A DNA stretch of 64,000 bases from Rheinheimera sp. D18. GTDB lineage: Bacteria > Pseudomonadota > Gammaproteobacteria > Enterobacterales > Alteromonadaceae. The DNA lies in NCBI RefSeq assembly GCF_004345025.1, contig NZ_CP037745.1, forward strand, positions 1,426,001 through 1,490,000, read 5' to 3'. The notes under the pieces were generated by a model, which ran no database searches, had not been told where the DNA came from, and saw only the letters and a list, made by a program, of their open reading frames with translations. A program made the translations under genes and the position numbers. Numbering within the stretch: the stretch's first letter is position 1; each line of letters opens with the position of its first letter. Shown piece by piece: positions 25,218 through 35,158 of this stretch.

Positions 25218-26219
25218 ATGAAAGCTTTACTTACCGCAGGGTTACTGAGCCTGTCAACTGTCGCTGTAGCATCAACTACGCCTATTGGTATAGTGATCCA
25301 TGGGGGTGCAGGAACCATTAACCGCGCCAATATGACCGAGCAGCAAGAGCAGGCGTATCACGCCATGTTAAGCCATGCGATTAACCAAGGTTATGAGGTG
25401 CTGGCAAAAGGCGGTTCTAGCGTTGACGCGGTAACCGCGGCTGTATTAGTACTAGAAGACTCGCCGTTGTTTAACGCTGGCAAGGGTGCCGTATATACTT
25501 TTGATGAAACTCACGAACTGGACGCCTCTATTATGGATGGCCGAGATCGCAACGCAGGTGCTGTGGCCGGTGTTACCAATGTGAAAAACCCGATATTGCT
25601 AGCGAAAGCGGTAATGCAGCATTCAGAGCATGTGATGTTAGCAGGCAAGGGCGCTGAGCAGTTTGCGCAAGAGCAAAAACTTGAGTTGGTAGAAAATAGT
25701 TATTTTGATACTGATTTTCGTTATGAGTCATTAAAGCGCGCCAAACAGGCCATGACGCCACAACCGCATCAAGCCTCTATACCGTTTGACCCAGCTTGGA
25801 AAATGGGCACAGTAGGCGCGGTAGCTATCGACCGGCAAGGTAACTTAGCAGCGGCTACCTCTACTGGTGGTATGACAGCAAAACGCTATGGCAGAATTGG
25901 TGATGCACCGGTAATAGGTGCAGGTAACTTTGCCGATAATAGCAGTTGTGCGGTTTCAGCTACTGGCCATGGTGAGTATTTTATTCGTTACCAAGTGGCC
26001 TATGAAATATGCGCCAGAGCCAAGTATCAGCAAAAAACAGCAGCCGTAGCGGCACAGGAAGTCATTGCTGAATTAAAACAGATTGGTGGCGATGGTGGCG
26101 TTATTGTGGTTGATAACAAAGGTAAATTAAGCTGGGCTTTTAATAGCGAAGGTATGTACCGCGCAATGAAAACCGAAGGCGGAAAGGTTATTACTGAAAT
26201 TTTTGGCACTAAAAATTAA
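25218..26219 (+). CDS. isoaspartyl peptidase / L-asparaginase, type III, exported
   Basis: An Ntn-hydrolase of the plant-type asparaginase/isoaspartyl dipeptidase family (E. coli IaaA). The N-terminus MKALLTAGLLSLSTVAVAS looks like a Sec signal peptide, so it should be periplasmic. The autocleavage site is before Thr198 in MGTVGAVAIDRQGN, with GGMTAKRYGRIGDAP and GAGNFAD behind it. It is 333 residues, normal for the precursor. It has its own SD (AAGGA) and follows a strong terminator, so it is a separate unit. An exported form may scavenge peptides. Confidence 0.92.
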   Translation: MKALLTAGLLSLSTVAVASTTPIGIVIHGGAGTINRANMTEQQEQAYHAMLSHAINQGYEVLAKGGSSVDAVTAAVLVLEDSPLFNAGKGAVYTFDETHELDASIMDGRDRNAGAVAGVTNVKNPILLAKAVMQHSEHVMLAGKGAEQFAQEQKLELVENSYFDTDFRYESLKRAKQAMTPQPHQASIPFDPAWKMGTVGAVAIDRQGNLAAATSTGGMTAKRYGRIGDAPVIGAGNFADNSSCAVSATGHGEYFIRYQVAYEICARAKYQQKTAAVAAQEVIAELKQIGGDGGVIVVDNKGKLSWAFNSEGMYRAMKTEGGKVITEIFGTKN

Positions 26220-26296
26220 TTTTACCCAAACTAGCTTAGTTAGGTGGTTAGCCATGCGTTAACGCTGGATTTTTACCTACCGCTCTTGGTAGCATG

Positions 26297-26325
26297 ACGC
26301 CCTCTATTAACGAGGGCGTTGTTTT
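26297..26325 (+). terminator. hairpin between the asparaginase gene and hrpA
   Basis: An 8-bp perfect stem ACGCCCTC/GAGGGCGT with a 7-base loop, followed by TGTTTT. It may terminate the asparaginase transcript. Its 3' arm also holds GAGG, the only ribosome-site candidate for the hrpA TTG start, so it could equally hide that site. Confidence 0.6.
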
Positions 26326-29300
26326 GTCTGAACCTGTTATCACTATTCCTGAATTACTATCTCGTGTTACTGGCTGCTTATTAAAAGATCAGTTTCGTTT
26401 GCGTCGTCGTTTACATAATTGCAAAAGCTTAGAGGATGCAGTAAAAATTCAACAGCTGGCGCGTATTGCCAAGGATATAGGGCGCTCAGAAGCCTTGGTT
26501 GTCGCTAGGCGCCAAGCCTTGCCAAAGATCACCTATGCGCTGCAGTTACCGGTTTCAGAAAAGAAAGACGATATTAAAGCTGCTATTGCCGCAAATCAGG
26601 TAGTGATTATTGCTGGTGAAACCGGCTCAGGTAAAACCACGCAAATACCCAAAATTTGCCTTGAGCTAGGCCGAGGTATAAGCGGTATGATTGGCCATAC
26701 CCAACCACGTCGTTTAGCTGCGCGCACGGTGTGCGATCGTATTGCCCAAGAGCTAGAATGTCAGGTGGGTGATAAGGTTGGTTATAAAATACGCTTTGGC
26801 GATCATACCAGTGATAACACTTATATTAAGCTAATGACCGACGGTATTTTACTGGCTGAAATTCAGCAAGACCGTTTTTTAAACCAATACGACACCATTA
26901 TTATTGACGAAGCGCACGAACGTAGTCTTAATATCGATTTTTTACTTGGTTATTTCAAACAACTGTTACCCAAGCGCCGTGATCTAAAGCTGATTATTAC
27001 CTCAGCCACTATTGACCCTCAGCGCTTTTCTAAGCATTTTTTTGATGCGCCTATTATTGAAGTATCTGGACGTACTTATCCGGTTGATACCCGTTATCGG
27101 CCAATATCAGAGCAAGAGGAGAAAGACGCCGATCAGTTGCAAGGCATCTTTGATGCCGTAGACGAGCTTTACCGTGAGCCGCCAGGCGATATTTTAATTT
27201 TTCTTAATGGTGAGCGGGAGATACGCGATACCGCTGACGCGCTAGAAAAACTTAAACTGCCGCATACCGAAGTATTACCGCTATATGCCCGATTAAGTGC
27301 CGCTGAGCAAAACCGAATATTTCAAAGCCACAGTGGGCGGCGAATTGTATTAGCAACTAACGTGGCGGAAACCTCGTTAACCGTGCCAGGTATTCGTTAT
27401 GTCATTGATCCCGGTACCGCACGTTTATCACGCTACAGCTATCGCTCTAAGGTGCAACAGCTGCCCATAGAAGCTATTAGCCAGGCCAGTGCTAATCAGC
27501 GCAAAGGGCGTTGTGGCCGTGTTGCTGCGGGTATTTGTATTCGCCTATACAGTGAAGACGATTTTAATGGCCGGCCTGAGTTTACCGATCCGGAAATTCT
27601 GCGCACCAATTTAGCCTCAGTTATTATGCAAATGCTGGCGTTAGGGCTGGGCGATATTGCCGCATTTCCGTTTTTACAACGACCCGATAGCCGCTTTATT
27701 AACGACGGTATTAAATTACTTGAGGAGCTTGGTGCAATTGGACTGCAGCGCACCAAGCAAGGGCTACAACTTACCGAGTTAGGTAAAAAACTAGCGCGAT
27801 TACCCATAGATCCGCGTTTAGCGCGTATGGTGCTCGCGGGAGCGGATAACGGTGCGTTACAAGAGCTATTAGTGCTGGCGGCGGCGTTATCAATTCAAGA
27901 TCCTCGCGAGCGCCCGTTAGATAAGCAACAAAAAGCCGATCAATGTCATCAACGGTTTGCTGATCCGGATTCTGACTTTGCTAGCTGGTTAAAACTATGG
28001 CAATACCTACAACAGCAACAAGAAGAACTAAGTAATAACCAGTTTCGTCGTTTGTGTCGTCAAGAGTTTTTAAATTATTTGCGGGTACGCGAATGGCAAG
28101 ATTTAACCGCACAACTTACGCAGCTAATGCAAGAGCAAGGCTACACGCTTAATAGCCAAGCGGCCAGTTATATACCCATTCATCAAGCGGTACTTAGCGG
28201 TTTGCTGGGACAGGTTGGTTTTAAAGACAGTGAAGCTGATTATTTAGGCCCACGGCAAACCCGCTTTTTTGTCTTTCCGGGTAGCCATTTATTTAAGCGT
28301 AAGCCCAAATGGGTTGCGGCGGCCGAATGGGTAGAAACCAGTAAACTCTATGCCCGAACCCTTGCCAAAATTGAACCTGAGTGGATAGAGCCGCTGGCGC
28401 AACATTTGGTTAATCGTAACTATAGCGAACCGCACTGGGAGAAAAAACGTGGCGCCGTTATCGCCTATGAACAAGTTAGCTTGTATGGCTTAGTTATTGT
28501 TGCTAAACGCGCCGTGTTATATAGCAAAATAGATGCCGCAGTGTGCCATGGTATTTTTGTTCGTGAAGCCTTAGTTAACCAAGAATTGGCTAGCAACGAT
28601 GCCTTTTTACAGCACAACCAGCGCTTAATTGATGATGTAACCGCGCTAGAAGAGAAATCACGACGTCGCGATATTCTGGTAGACGAAGGTACGCTAGCGG
28701 CCTTTTACGCTGAGCGGGTGCCAGAGTGGGCCAACAATCGCATTGATTTTGCCAAGTGGTGGAAGAAAAAGCGCGCTGAAGATGCCAACTATCTAAACTT
28801 TGATCCGAACAGCTTATTAAATCGTGATGCGAGCGATATTACTGCGGATAAGTTTCCTGAAATGTGGCGCCAAGGTAATTTAACGTTACCACTAGAATAT
28901 CATTTTGCCCCAGGCGAAATAGATGACGGTGTTAGCCTTATTATTCCTCTGGCATTATTAAACCAAGTTGAAGAAACCGGGTTTGACTGGTTAATACCCG
29001 CGTTACGGCACGATTTATTAGTCGCGCTAATTAAATCGTTACCAAAACACTACCGGCGCAACTTTGTGCCCGCACCCAACTATGCTGATGCTTTAATGCA
29101 AAGTATTCAGCCAGCTGATGGCAAATTACTTGAAAGCATCAGCTATCGCTTAAAACGCATGTCGGGCATAGATATACCGCACGAAGCGTGGGATTTACAA
29201 AGTGTGCCACTGCATTTAAAAATGAATTTTAAAGTAGTCGATGAAAAAGGTACGACAGTGCAGCAAGGTCGCTCGCTGGGTTTATTAAAGCAAGGCTTGC

Positions 29301-30211
29301 AAGGCGAGGTGCAACAAAGTTTAAGTCAGGTCGCTGAGCAAGGTATTGAACAAAATAAACTGACACAGTGGAGCTTTGGTCAGTTACCCAAAGAATATAT
29401 AAAACTGCAGGCCGGCTATGAAATTAAAGCCTTTCCGGCGCTAGTAGATGAGCGTGACTCGGTAGCCATAAAGTTATTAGACAACCCGCAACAAGCACTA
29501 CAAACCACCAAGCAGGGGCTTAGGCGTTTATTGCTGCTAAATATTCCATCGCCAGTAAAATACCTACAAGAGTCGTTACCCAACAAAGCTAAACTTGGTT
29601 TGTATTTTAATCCGTTTGGTCGGGTATTAGAGCTTATTGATGACTGCATTGCCGCTGGTGTTGATGCACTAATAGCTAAAACAGCGATACCGCAAAATAG
29701 TGATGAATTCACGTTGTTACGCGAACGGGTGCGTGCTGAACTTGGTGATACCGTATTAACTATTGCGCTTAAAGTAGAGCAAATTTTAACGCTATGCCAC
29801 GACATACAAAAACGCTTAAAAGGCAAAGTAGATTTAGCCCATGTGCAATCACAAGGTGATACTAAACAACAGTTAAATGAGCTTATTTTTAAAGGCTTTG
29901 TTAGTCGCCATGGCGCAACACGGTTAGATGATTTACTGCGTTATTTGCAAGCGATGCAAAAACGACTAGAGAAATTACCAACTGACCCACAACGTGATCG
30001 GTTATTAATGCACGAATATCAAAAAGCCGCCGATGCCTATCAAAACTTACTCGGCAAGTTTGCGGGTAGCTCGTTATTACCAGAGCCTGTACAAGATATT
30101 TATTGGATGCTGCAAGAGTTAAAGGTATCGCTGCACGCACAGCAGCTAGGTACGCCGTATCCTATTTCGGTTAAACGTATATTACATGCCGTTAACGAAG
30201 TGAAAACTTAA
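26324..30211 (+). CDS. hrpA: ATP-dependent RNA helicase HrpA
   Basis: A DEAH-box helicase. Walker A is GETGSGKTTQIPK, followed by TQPRRLAART, the DEAH motif IIIDEAHERS, SATI, and GRCGRVAAG, then the winged-helix/OB region and the long C-terminal DUF3418-type domain. An ATG at 26294 is in frame but lies at the base of a terminator-like hairpin. TTG 26324 gives 1295 residues and aligns with the N-terminus of E. coli HrpA (about 1300), so I prefer it. HrpA rescues stalled ribosomes and processes mRNA in E. coli. Confidence 0.95.
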   Translation: MSEPVITIPELLSRVTGCLLKDQFRLRRRLHNCKSLEDAVKIQQLARIAKDIGRSEALVVARRQALPKITYALQLPVSEKKDDIKAAIAANQVVIIAGETGSGKTTQIPKICLELGRGISGMIGHTQPRRLAARTVCDRIAQELECQVGDKVGYKIRFGDHTSDNTYIKLMTDGILLAEIQQDRFLNQYDTIIIDEAHERSLNIDFLLGYFKQLLPKRRDLKLIITSATIDPQRFSKHFFDAPIIEVSGRTYPVDTRYRPISEQEEKDADQLQGIFDAVDELYREPPGDILIFLNGEREIRDTADALEKLKLPHTEVLPLYARLSAAEQNRIFQSHSGRRIVLATNVAETSLTVPGIRYVIDPGTARLSRYSYRSKVQQLPIEAISQASANQRKGRCGRVAAGICIRLYSEDDFNGRPEFTDPEILRTNLASVIMQMLALGLGDIAAFPFLQRPDSRFINDGIKLLEELGAIGLQRTKQGLQLTELGKKLARLPIDPRLARMVLAGADNGALQELLVLAAALSIQDPRERPLDKQQKADQCHQRFADPDSDFASWLKLWQYLQQQQEELSNNQFRRLCRQEFLNYLRVREWQDLTAQLTQLMQEQGYTLNSQAASYIPIHQAVLSGLLGQVGFKDSEADYLGPRQTRFFVFPGSHLFKRKPKWVAAAEWVETSKLYARTLAKIEPEWIEPLAQHLVNRNYSEPHWEKKRGAVIAYEQVSLYGLVIVAKRAVLYSKIDAAVCHGIFVREALVNQELASNDAFLQHNQRLIDDVTALEEKSRRRDILVDEGTLAAFYAERVPEWANNRIDFAKWWKKKRAEDANYLNFDPNSLLNRDASDITADKFPEMWRQGNLTLPLEYHFAPGEIDDGVSLIIPLALLNQVEETGFDWLIPALRHDLLVALIKSLPKHYRRNFVPAPNYADALMQSIQPADGKLLESISYRLKRMSGIDIPHEAWDLQSVPLHLKMNFKVVDEKGTTVQQGRSLGLLKQGLQGEVQQSLSQVAEQGIEQNKLTQWSFGQLPKEYIKLQAGYEIKAFPALVDERDSVAIKLLDNPQQALQTTKQGLRRLLLLNIPSPVKYLQESLPNKAKLGLYFNPFGRVLELIDDCIAAGVDALIAKTAIPQNSDEFTLLRERVRAELGDTVLTIALKVEQILTLCHDIQKRLKGKVDLAHVQSQGDTKQQLNELIFKGFVSRHGATRLDDLLRYLQAMQKRLEKLPTDPQRDRLLMHEYQKAADAYQNLLGKFAGSSLLPEPVQDIYWMLQELKVSLHAQQLGTPYPISVKRILHAVNEVKT

Positions 30212-30297
30212 CAAAAGCAATGCATGTTGCTAACACCTCTTTACAGCACCTGCAGAAAGTTCTATAACTTAGAGCTGTTCTAGCTAGGGGAGGTATT

Positions 30298-30597
30298 ATG
30301 CTGACAAGAGGAGACAACCGGCATTATTTTCGCATGATGGTGAATGCCGATGTAAAACTGATGATTAATGATCCAGAAACAGGCCGTGTCGTTGACGGGA
30401 TCTGCCGTGATTTAAGTGCGTCAGGTATGTCAGTTGAAGTTGATGAACCGCTAGAAATGGGCACATTAATTAGATTACGGCTAGATTCTGCTAATGCCAG
30501 TGTTCCACCTCTGGATGCCAGCGCTAAGGTAATGCGGTGCAGTCAAGAGAGTGAGGATATTTATCAGCTGGGTTTAGCTTTTATGGAATTGAGTTAA
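30298..30597 (+). CDS. PilZ domain protein
   Basis: A 99-residue single-domain PilZ protein, predicted to bind cyclic di-GMP. The N-terminal basic motif DNRHYFR and the downstream DLSASGMSVEV (D-x-S-x-x-G) are the two halves of the PilZ signature. The SD GGGGAGG lies close upstream. It is monocistronic, between hrpA and a bidirectional terminator. The partner is unknown. Confidence 0.88.
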   Translation: MLTRGDNRHYFRMMVNADVKLMINDPETGRVVDGICRDLSASGMSVEVDEPLEMGTLIRLRLDSANASVPPLDASAKVMRCSQESEDIYQLGLAFMELS

Positions 30598-30612
30598 CAG
30601 TCGGTTATAGTA

Positions 30613-30638
30613 AAAAAAGCAGCCTAGGCTGCTTTTTT
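30613..30638. terminator. bidirectional terminator between pilZ-type gene and yceI
   Basis: A perfect palindrome, AAAAAAGCAGCC-TA-GGCTGCTTTTTT, usable on both strands between convergent genes. Confidence 0.92.
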
Positions 30639-30647
30639 ATTGGTTGT

Positions 30648-31217
30648 TTATTGTGGTGAAAACCGCACATTAAAGCTCACCGGTACCAGAGGATCAATGC
30701 GTTTTAACCCCGCCAGCTCTTGTAGTTTTGCTACACCTGCTGTTAAGTTAAAACTGTTGGTATTTAGCATCAATGGGCTTTCAGAGCTTGCTTGTAATGT
30801 ATTATCGCTTAACTTGGTAATGCGTACTTTGCTATTAATCATAGCTTGCTCTTTTGCAATGGTAATGGTTAGCGGCAAATCTAAGACTGTTGAGTTATTT
30901 ACGCTTAGCGCCGCAACACTGTCGTCACTTAACGGCACACTTACCTTAATATTGGCATATTGCTCAGCTTGTAGCACATACTGCCATATCCGCTCATTAC
31001 GAATAGGAATATTGGTTTGCATACTCATTACCGGTACGGTAATAGACACGGTTTTACCGTCCCAACTACCGCTTAACTGATTAAATTGATGAGTTTCGGC
31101 AACAACTTCATTTTTTACTGAAACAAAATACAGACTGGATTTTTCGTTATCCAGTTGCCAGTTTGCTGCAACGGCAACCTGAGAGCTTAACAATAAGCTA
31201 AGTGCGATTAATTTCAT
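30648..31217 (-). CDS. YceI-family periplasmic protein
   Basis: A 189-residue exported protein of the YceI lipocalin-like family, which binds isoprenoid or other lipids. A signal peptide is present (MKLIALSLLLSSQVAVAA), then NWQLDNEKSSLYFVSVKN, typical of the first strand, and LSGSWDGK. SD AGGAG precedes the start. The role is unclear; some family members are induced by base or oxidative stress. Confidence 0.88.
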   Translation of the reverse strand: MKLIALSLLLSSQVAVAANWQLDNEKSSLYFVSVKNEVVAETHQFNQLSGSWDGKTVSITVPVMSMQTNIPIRNERIWQYVLQAEQYANIKVSVPLSDDSVAALSVNNSTVLDLPLTITIAKEQAMINSKVRITKLSDNTLQASSESPLMLNTNSFNLTAGVAKLQELAGLKRIDPLVPVSFNVRFSPQ

Positions 31218-31258
31218 TTGTGTCTCCTGTTATGCCAATGTACTACAGTGCATGGCGC

Positions 31259-32467
31259 CTAGTATATTTTGCAGACCAAACCTTTTAGATAACTGCCTTC
31301 TGGATAAAAGCTGGCAATAGGGTGATCACTGTCTTGGCTAAGTTTTTCGATAAATAAACAATCTCTTTTGGCATCAATGGCTGCGTCGGCAACTATTTTT
31401 TGAAATAAGCCGTCTTCCATCAAACCTGAGCATGAAAACGTTAACAATAAGCCGCCGGGTTTCACAATTTGCATTGCTACCATATTAATGTCTTTATAAC
31501 CGCGACAGGCTGACATTAGCTGAGCCTTACTGTCGACAAACTTTGGCGGATCAAGAATAACCATATCAAACTGTTTACCTTGCTCTCGGTATTGGCGCAG
31601 TAGTTTAAACACATCAAATTTAACGTTATCTATCTTAGAGAGATCTAACTGATTAAGTTCCGCATTTTTTAGCGCGGTATTCAATGCCAGCTCTGATAAG
31701 TCAACGTTAGTAACTGATGAGGCACCACCTTGCAGTGCAGCAACGCCAAAGGTACCAGTATAGCTAAAACAGTTTAGCACCGTTTTATTTTTTGCGTAGC
31801 GTTTTGCGGCCGCTCGGCTGGCGCGTTGGTCAAGATAAAATCCGGTTTTATGGCCTTGCATTACATCAACTAATAACGACATGCCATGTTCTTTAATAAC
31901 CACTTCGCCCGATGTTCTAGGCAAGTGCAGCCAGCCTGTAACTGGCTTTAAGCCTTCTTTTTTACGCACATCAACATCTGAGCGTTCATAAATACTATGC
32001 TCAGGAAATAATGCGATTAAAGCGGCGACAATAGCGTCACGCCACGCATCGGCACCGGCAGACAACAGCTGACAAACTAATATGTTGTCATATTTATCAA
32101 TGGTAACACCAGGTAAACCATCAGACTCTGCTGCAACAACTCTTAAACCTGTAGTGTCATTTAAATTAAATACTTCAGTCCGTAACTGCCATGCGCGAGC
32201 AATTCGGCGTTGAAAAAAACTGGCGTCAATGATGTCGTTTTGGTTAAAGCTCCAAACACGAGCACGTATTTGCGAATGTGCAGAATAAGCTGCATAACCT
32301 AACCATTCGCCTTTACTACTAAACACCTCAACAGTTTGGCCGCTAGACAGGTTATCACTAACTGTTTTTATGGCTTTAGAAAAAATCCACGGGTGTAAAC
32401 GTTTTAATGATTTCTCTCGGGTTTCTAGTAAGGTTAATCGTGCTAATGTGGCTGAAGGCTTATTCAT
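31259..32467 (-). CDS. rlmI: 23S rRNA m5C1962 methyltransferase RlmI
   Basis: A SAM-dependent methyltransferase modifying C1962 of 23S rRNA. It has an N-terminal PUA domain (~1-90, [14 protein letters not shown]), a central domain with [14 protein letters not shown], and the Rossmann fold with [23 protein letters not shown] and a TFSCSGLM active-site Cys. It is 402 residues, close to E. coli RlmI. It is divergent from the quinone oxidoreductase gene. Confidence 0.93.
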   Translation of the reverse strand: MNKPSATLARLTLLETREKSLKRLHPWIFSKAIKTVSDNLSSGQTVEVFSSKGEWLGYAAYSAHSQIRARVWSFNQNDIIDASFFQRRIARAWQLRTEVFNLNDTTGLRVVAAESDGLPGVTIDKYDNILVCQLLSAGADAWRDAIVAALIALFPEHSIYERSDVDVRKKEGLKPVTGWLHLPRTSGEVVIKEHGMSLLVDVMQGHKTGFYLDQRASRAAAKRYAKNKTVLNCFSYTGTFGVAALQGGASSVTNVDLSELALNTALKNAELNQLDLSKIDNVKFDVFKLLRQYREQGKQFDMVILDPPKFVDSKAQLMSACRGYKDINMVAMQIVKPGGLLLTFSCSGLMEDGLFQKIVADAAIDAKRDCLFIEKLSQDSDHPIASFYPEGSYLKGLVCKIY

Positions 32468-32594
32468 CGGTATTTATACACTGTGCTAAACTAAAGGCCG
32501 CATTGTAGTTAAAGTGAAGCGCTGAGCAAAGCTAAAGTAGAATTTTTATTCAACAAGTCATTGTGTCATGTTAGTTAAATATAAGGAGTATCCC

Positions 32595-33590
32595 TTGGCA
32601 TCTATTCCCGCAACGATGCAAGCCGTGCTGGTTACTAATACGGGTAAAGATAGCACTTTAGTTATAAAGCCTATACCCGTACCAGTACCTTCGGCCGAGC
32701 AGCTATTAATAAAAGTAGCTGCTGCTGGTGTTAATCGAGCCGACTTAATGCAGCGCCGTGGGTTTTATCCGCCACCAGAGGGTGAGAGCGATGTCTTGGG
32801 CCTTGAAGTAGCCGGTGTGGTAGTTGCTGCTGGCGCACAGCATAAAAGCTGGCTTGGTAAAGCGGTATTTGGTTTAGTACCGGGTGGCGGTTATGCCGAG
32901 TATGCATTGTTACACGCCGGCCATGCTATGCCTGTACCTGCTGGTTACACTATGGCCGAAGCTGCAGCAACTGCAGAAGTATTTTTAACCGCTTATCAAC
33001 TGATGTGTAAGATTGGTAACTTGCAAGCAGGGCAGCGGGTGCTTATTCATGCCGGTGCCAGTGGCGTAGGTACTGCAGCTATTCAATTAGCGAAAACTAT
33101 TGGTGCTAAGGTTGCGGTCACTGCCAGTAGCGATGCCAAGCTTGCATTGTGTAAAACCTTAGGTGCAGATGTATTATTAAATTATAATAGTGTTGCCTTT
33201 GAACAAGCACTATCGGCAATCTGGCCAGACGGTGTTAATCTAATACTCGATTCAGTAGCTGGCGCTTATGTTAGCCGTGAAATACCGCTGCTGGCGATGG
33301 ATGGTAAAATTGTGTTGTATGCCATGATGGGTGGCAAAGACGTGCCGCAGCTTGATTTATCCGCGCTATTTAAGCGGCGCGGTCAGATAATATGCTCTAC
33401 TTTACGCAATCGTAGTAACCAATATAAAACACAATTAACTCAAGCCTTTTATCAAAGCTATGGCCAGGCCTTAGCTCAACGACAGCTGAAGCCGGTGTTA
33501 CAGCAGCAGTTTAATTGGCAACAAGCAGAGCAAGCGCATCAATTAATGGCCAGTAATGGCACCCTAGGTAAGCTTGTTTTAACGCTATGA
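32595..33590 (+). CDS. zinc-independent NAD(P)H quinone oxidoreductase
   Basis: A medium-chain dehydrogenase/reductase of the quinone oxidoreductase (PIG3-like) branch: N-terminal GroES-like domain (AAGVNRADLMQRRGFYPPP), nucleotide-binding HAGASGVGTAAIQLAK and no zinc-ligand cysteines. An ATG at 32568 is open in frame, but TTG 32595 follows AAGGAG by six bases and is a better start (331 residues). It reduces quinones or enones with NADPH; substrate unknown. It is divergent from rlmI. Confidence 0.88.
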   Translation: MASIPATMQAVLVTNTGKDSTLVIKPIPVPVPSAEQLLIKVAAAGVNRADLMQRRGFYPPPEGESDVLGLEVAGVVVAAGAQHKSWLGKAVFGLVPGGGYAEYALLHAGHAMPVPAGYTMAEAAATAEVFLTAYQLMCKIGNLQAGQRVLIHAGASGVGTAAIQLAKTIGAKVAVTASSDAKLALCKTLGADVLLNYNSVAFEQALSAIWPDGVNLILDSVAGAYVSREIPLLAMDGKIVLYAMMGGKDVPQLDLSALFKRRGQIICSTLRNRSNQYKTQLTQAFYQSYGQALAQRQLKPVLQQQFNWQQAEQAHQLMASNGTLGKLVLTL

Positions 33591-33673
33591 TTTAAAATAA
33601 AAAATAACTGCGCGGATTCACTAATAGTAGTAGGCTAACACAAGCTAGTTAATCATTAGGATATTTTGTAAGA

Positions 33674-35143
33674 ATGACACTCGGTACCATTGGTAAGTCT
33701 AATTACAGCAAGTCTGTATCGGTATTAATAAGTCGTATTTATGACACTAACCCTGTGGCAAATTCTTTATACCAGCAGGCTCAACAGTATTTTCAGCAGA
33801 GCGAAGAGCAAAAAGCGGAAAAAATAGAACTAGAGCAACAGGTTTATTTATTTGAAAACCGCCAGCAGCAAGTAAGTAAGCGTGATGCCGCATTGGTTGA
33901 GCGTAATTTGCAACAAGCACAAACTGAAAAAAATACGTTCCAGCAAGCACGTGATGAAGAAGCCAGTCAACGTTATTCTGCATTAAAACTGGTTTGCGAT
34001 GATATTTTAGCGCTAAGCCAAGGCGAAAGTGAAGAAGATACCAAGGTGCTTAGTGCAAAGTTATTGGGCACTATTCAGTTACTATCGCCAGCCGAAGGCA
34101 AACAGGTTGCAATAAGTAATCAGAAAAGTAAGCATCTATATAAAGCCATTCTATCTTTACGCTTACTTGATAAGCTGCTCGCAGATGGCGATCTAAAAAA
34201 TGCCTATGTGCAACAGCGTTACTTAGCGAGTAAAGGTAAGCAATTTGCTAAAGACGAGTATCACCCGTTTCGTGATGATGTACAAATACCCTTGTTAATG
34301 GCAGCAGTGCTGCAAGATATTGGTAGTCGTCACCCCGACGCCTTGCTTATTTTGACCGGTAGCGATGGCAACGCAGATGAGTTTCGCGTGCTGGAAAATG
34401 ACGAGCGATTAGCATTACTGCAAATTAGTTATCGCGAAAGTGTTAATTATGTTTCTTATGGCATTGGCCTAGGTAAATACTGCGGAAACTCAAGAAGCGA
34501 GCGCGATACCTTTATTAAATTAGAGGCTGAGCGCCAGAGCTTTGTACTGTCGTTGTTAAAAAGTGCCATTAAGCCAGAGCATGGTATTGGCAACGTGCTT
34601 AAAATTCCGCAAATTTATACCTCAGTCGTGCTATCAACAAAAAGTAGCTTTTCATACGAAACCTTGCCCAAGGTAACGCTGGTGCTAGAAATGGGCGTAG
34701 AAAAGGGTGTGTATAGTAAAGTCGCGGTTGATGCGTTAATTAGTATTACTGGTGTGTTTCCACAAGGATTTGGTATTACCTATATTCCTAAAGATTCAGA
34801 TCGCCAAGATTTAGACCGTTATGAATATGCCATAGTTACTGGTTTATACCCTGCAGATCCGCGTAAACCAATCTGCAGAATGGTTACCCGTAATTTAACT
34901 TACAACGTATCAGCCCAAGGCTGTACGGTTAGTGTGGAAAATAACCTTTATTACCCGCAAGCACGTAAAAAATTAGAGCGGATCAGTGAAGAGCGCTTGT
35001 TAGAAATTTTAAGTAAGTTGGTATCTAACTTCGAAGAGCGGAAAAATATGGCATTATTACCCAAATGCTGGCATCCCGAAGAATATTTTTCTTATATGAA
35101 AAACCAAAATTTATGGAATAAAGTGGTGATGCACCCTAATTAA
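33674..35143 (+). CDS. uncharacterised coiled-coil protein, 489 residues
   Basis: I do not recognise this protein. Residues ~30-100 are Gln/Glu-rich and probably coiled coil (KAEKIELEQQVYLFENR, LQQAQTEKNTFQQ). The middle contains EYHPFRDDVQIPLLMAAVLQDIG, which faintly recalls an HD-domain helix (H...D...LxDIG) but lacks a convincing HD pair. The C-terminal half is rich in beta strands (KVTLVLEMGVEKGVYSK, ITGVFPQGFGITYIP). No signal peptide or membrane helix is seen. It starts at ATG 33674 and stands alone, convergent with the MFS gene. Codon use resembles neighbours. Confidence 0.7.
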   Translation: MTLGTIGKSNYSKSVSVLISRIYDTNPVANSLYQQAQQYFQQSEEQKAEKIELEQQVYLFENRQQQVSKRDAALVERNLQQAQTEKNTFQQARDEEASQRYSALKLVCDDILALSQGESEEDTKVLSAKLLGTIQLLSPAEGKQVAISNQKSKHLYKAILSLRLLDKLLADGDLKNAYVQQRYLASKGKQFAKDEYHPFRDDVQIPLLMAAVLQDIGSRHPDALLILTGSDGNADEFRVLENDERLALLQISYRESVNYVSYGIGLGKYCGNSRSERDTFIKLEAERQSFVLSLLKSAIKPEHGIGNVLKIPQIYTSVVLSTKSSFSYETLPKVTLVLEMGVEKGVYSKVAVDALISITGVFPQGFGITYIPKDSDRQDLDRYEYAIVTGLYPADPRKPICRMVTRNLTYNVSAQGCTVSVENNLYYPQARKKLERISEERLLEILSKLVSNFEERKNMALLPKCWHPEEYFSYMKNQNLWNKVVMHPN

Positions 35144-35158
35144 TAGGGTGCTGCTGCA

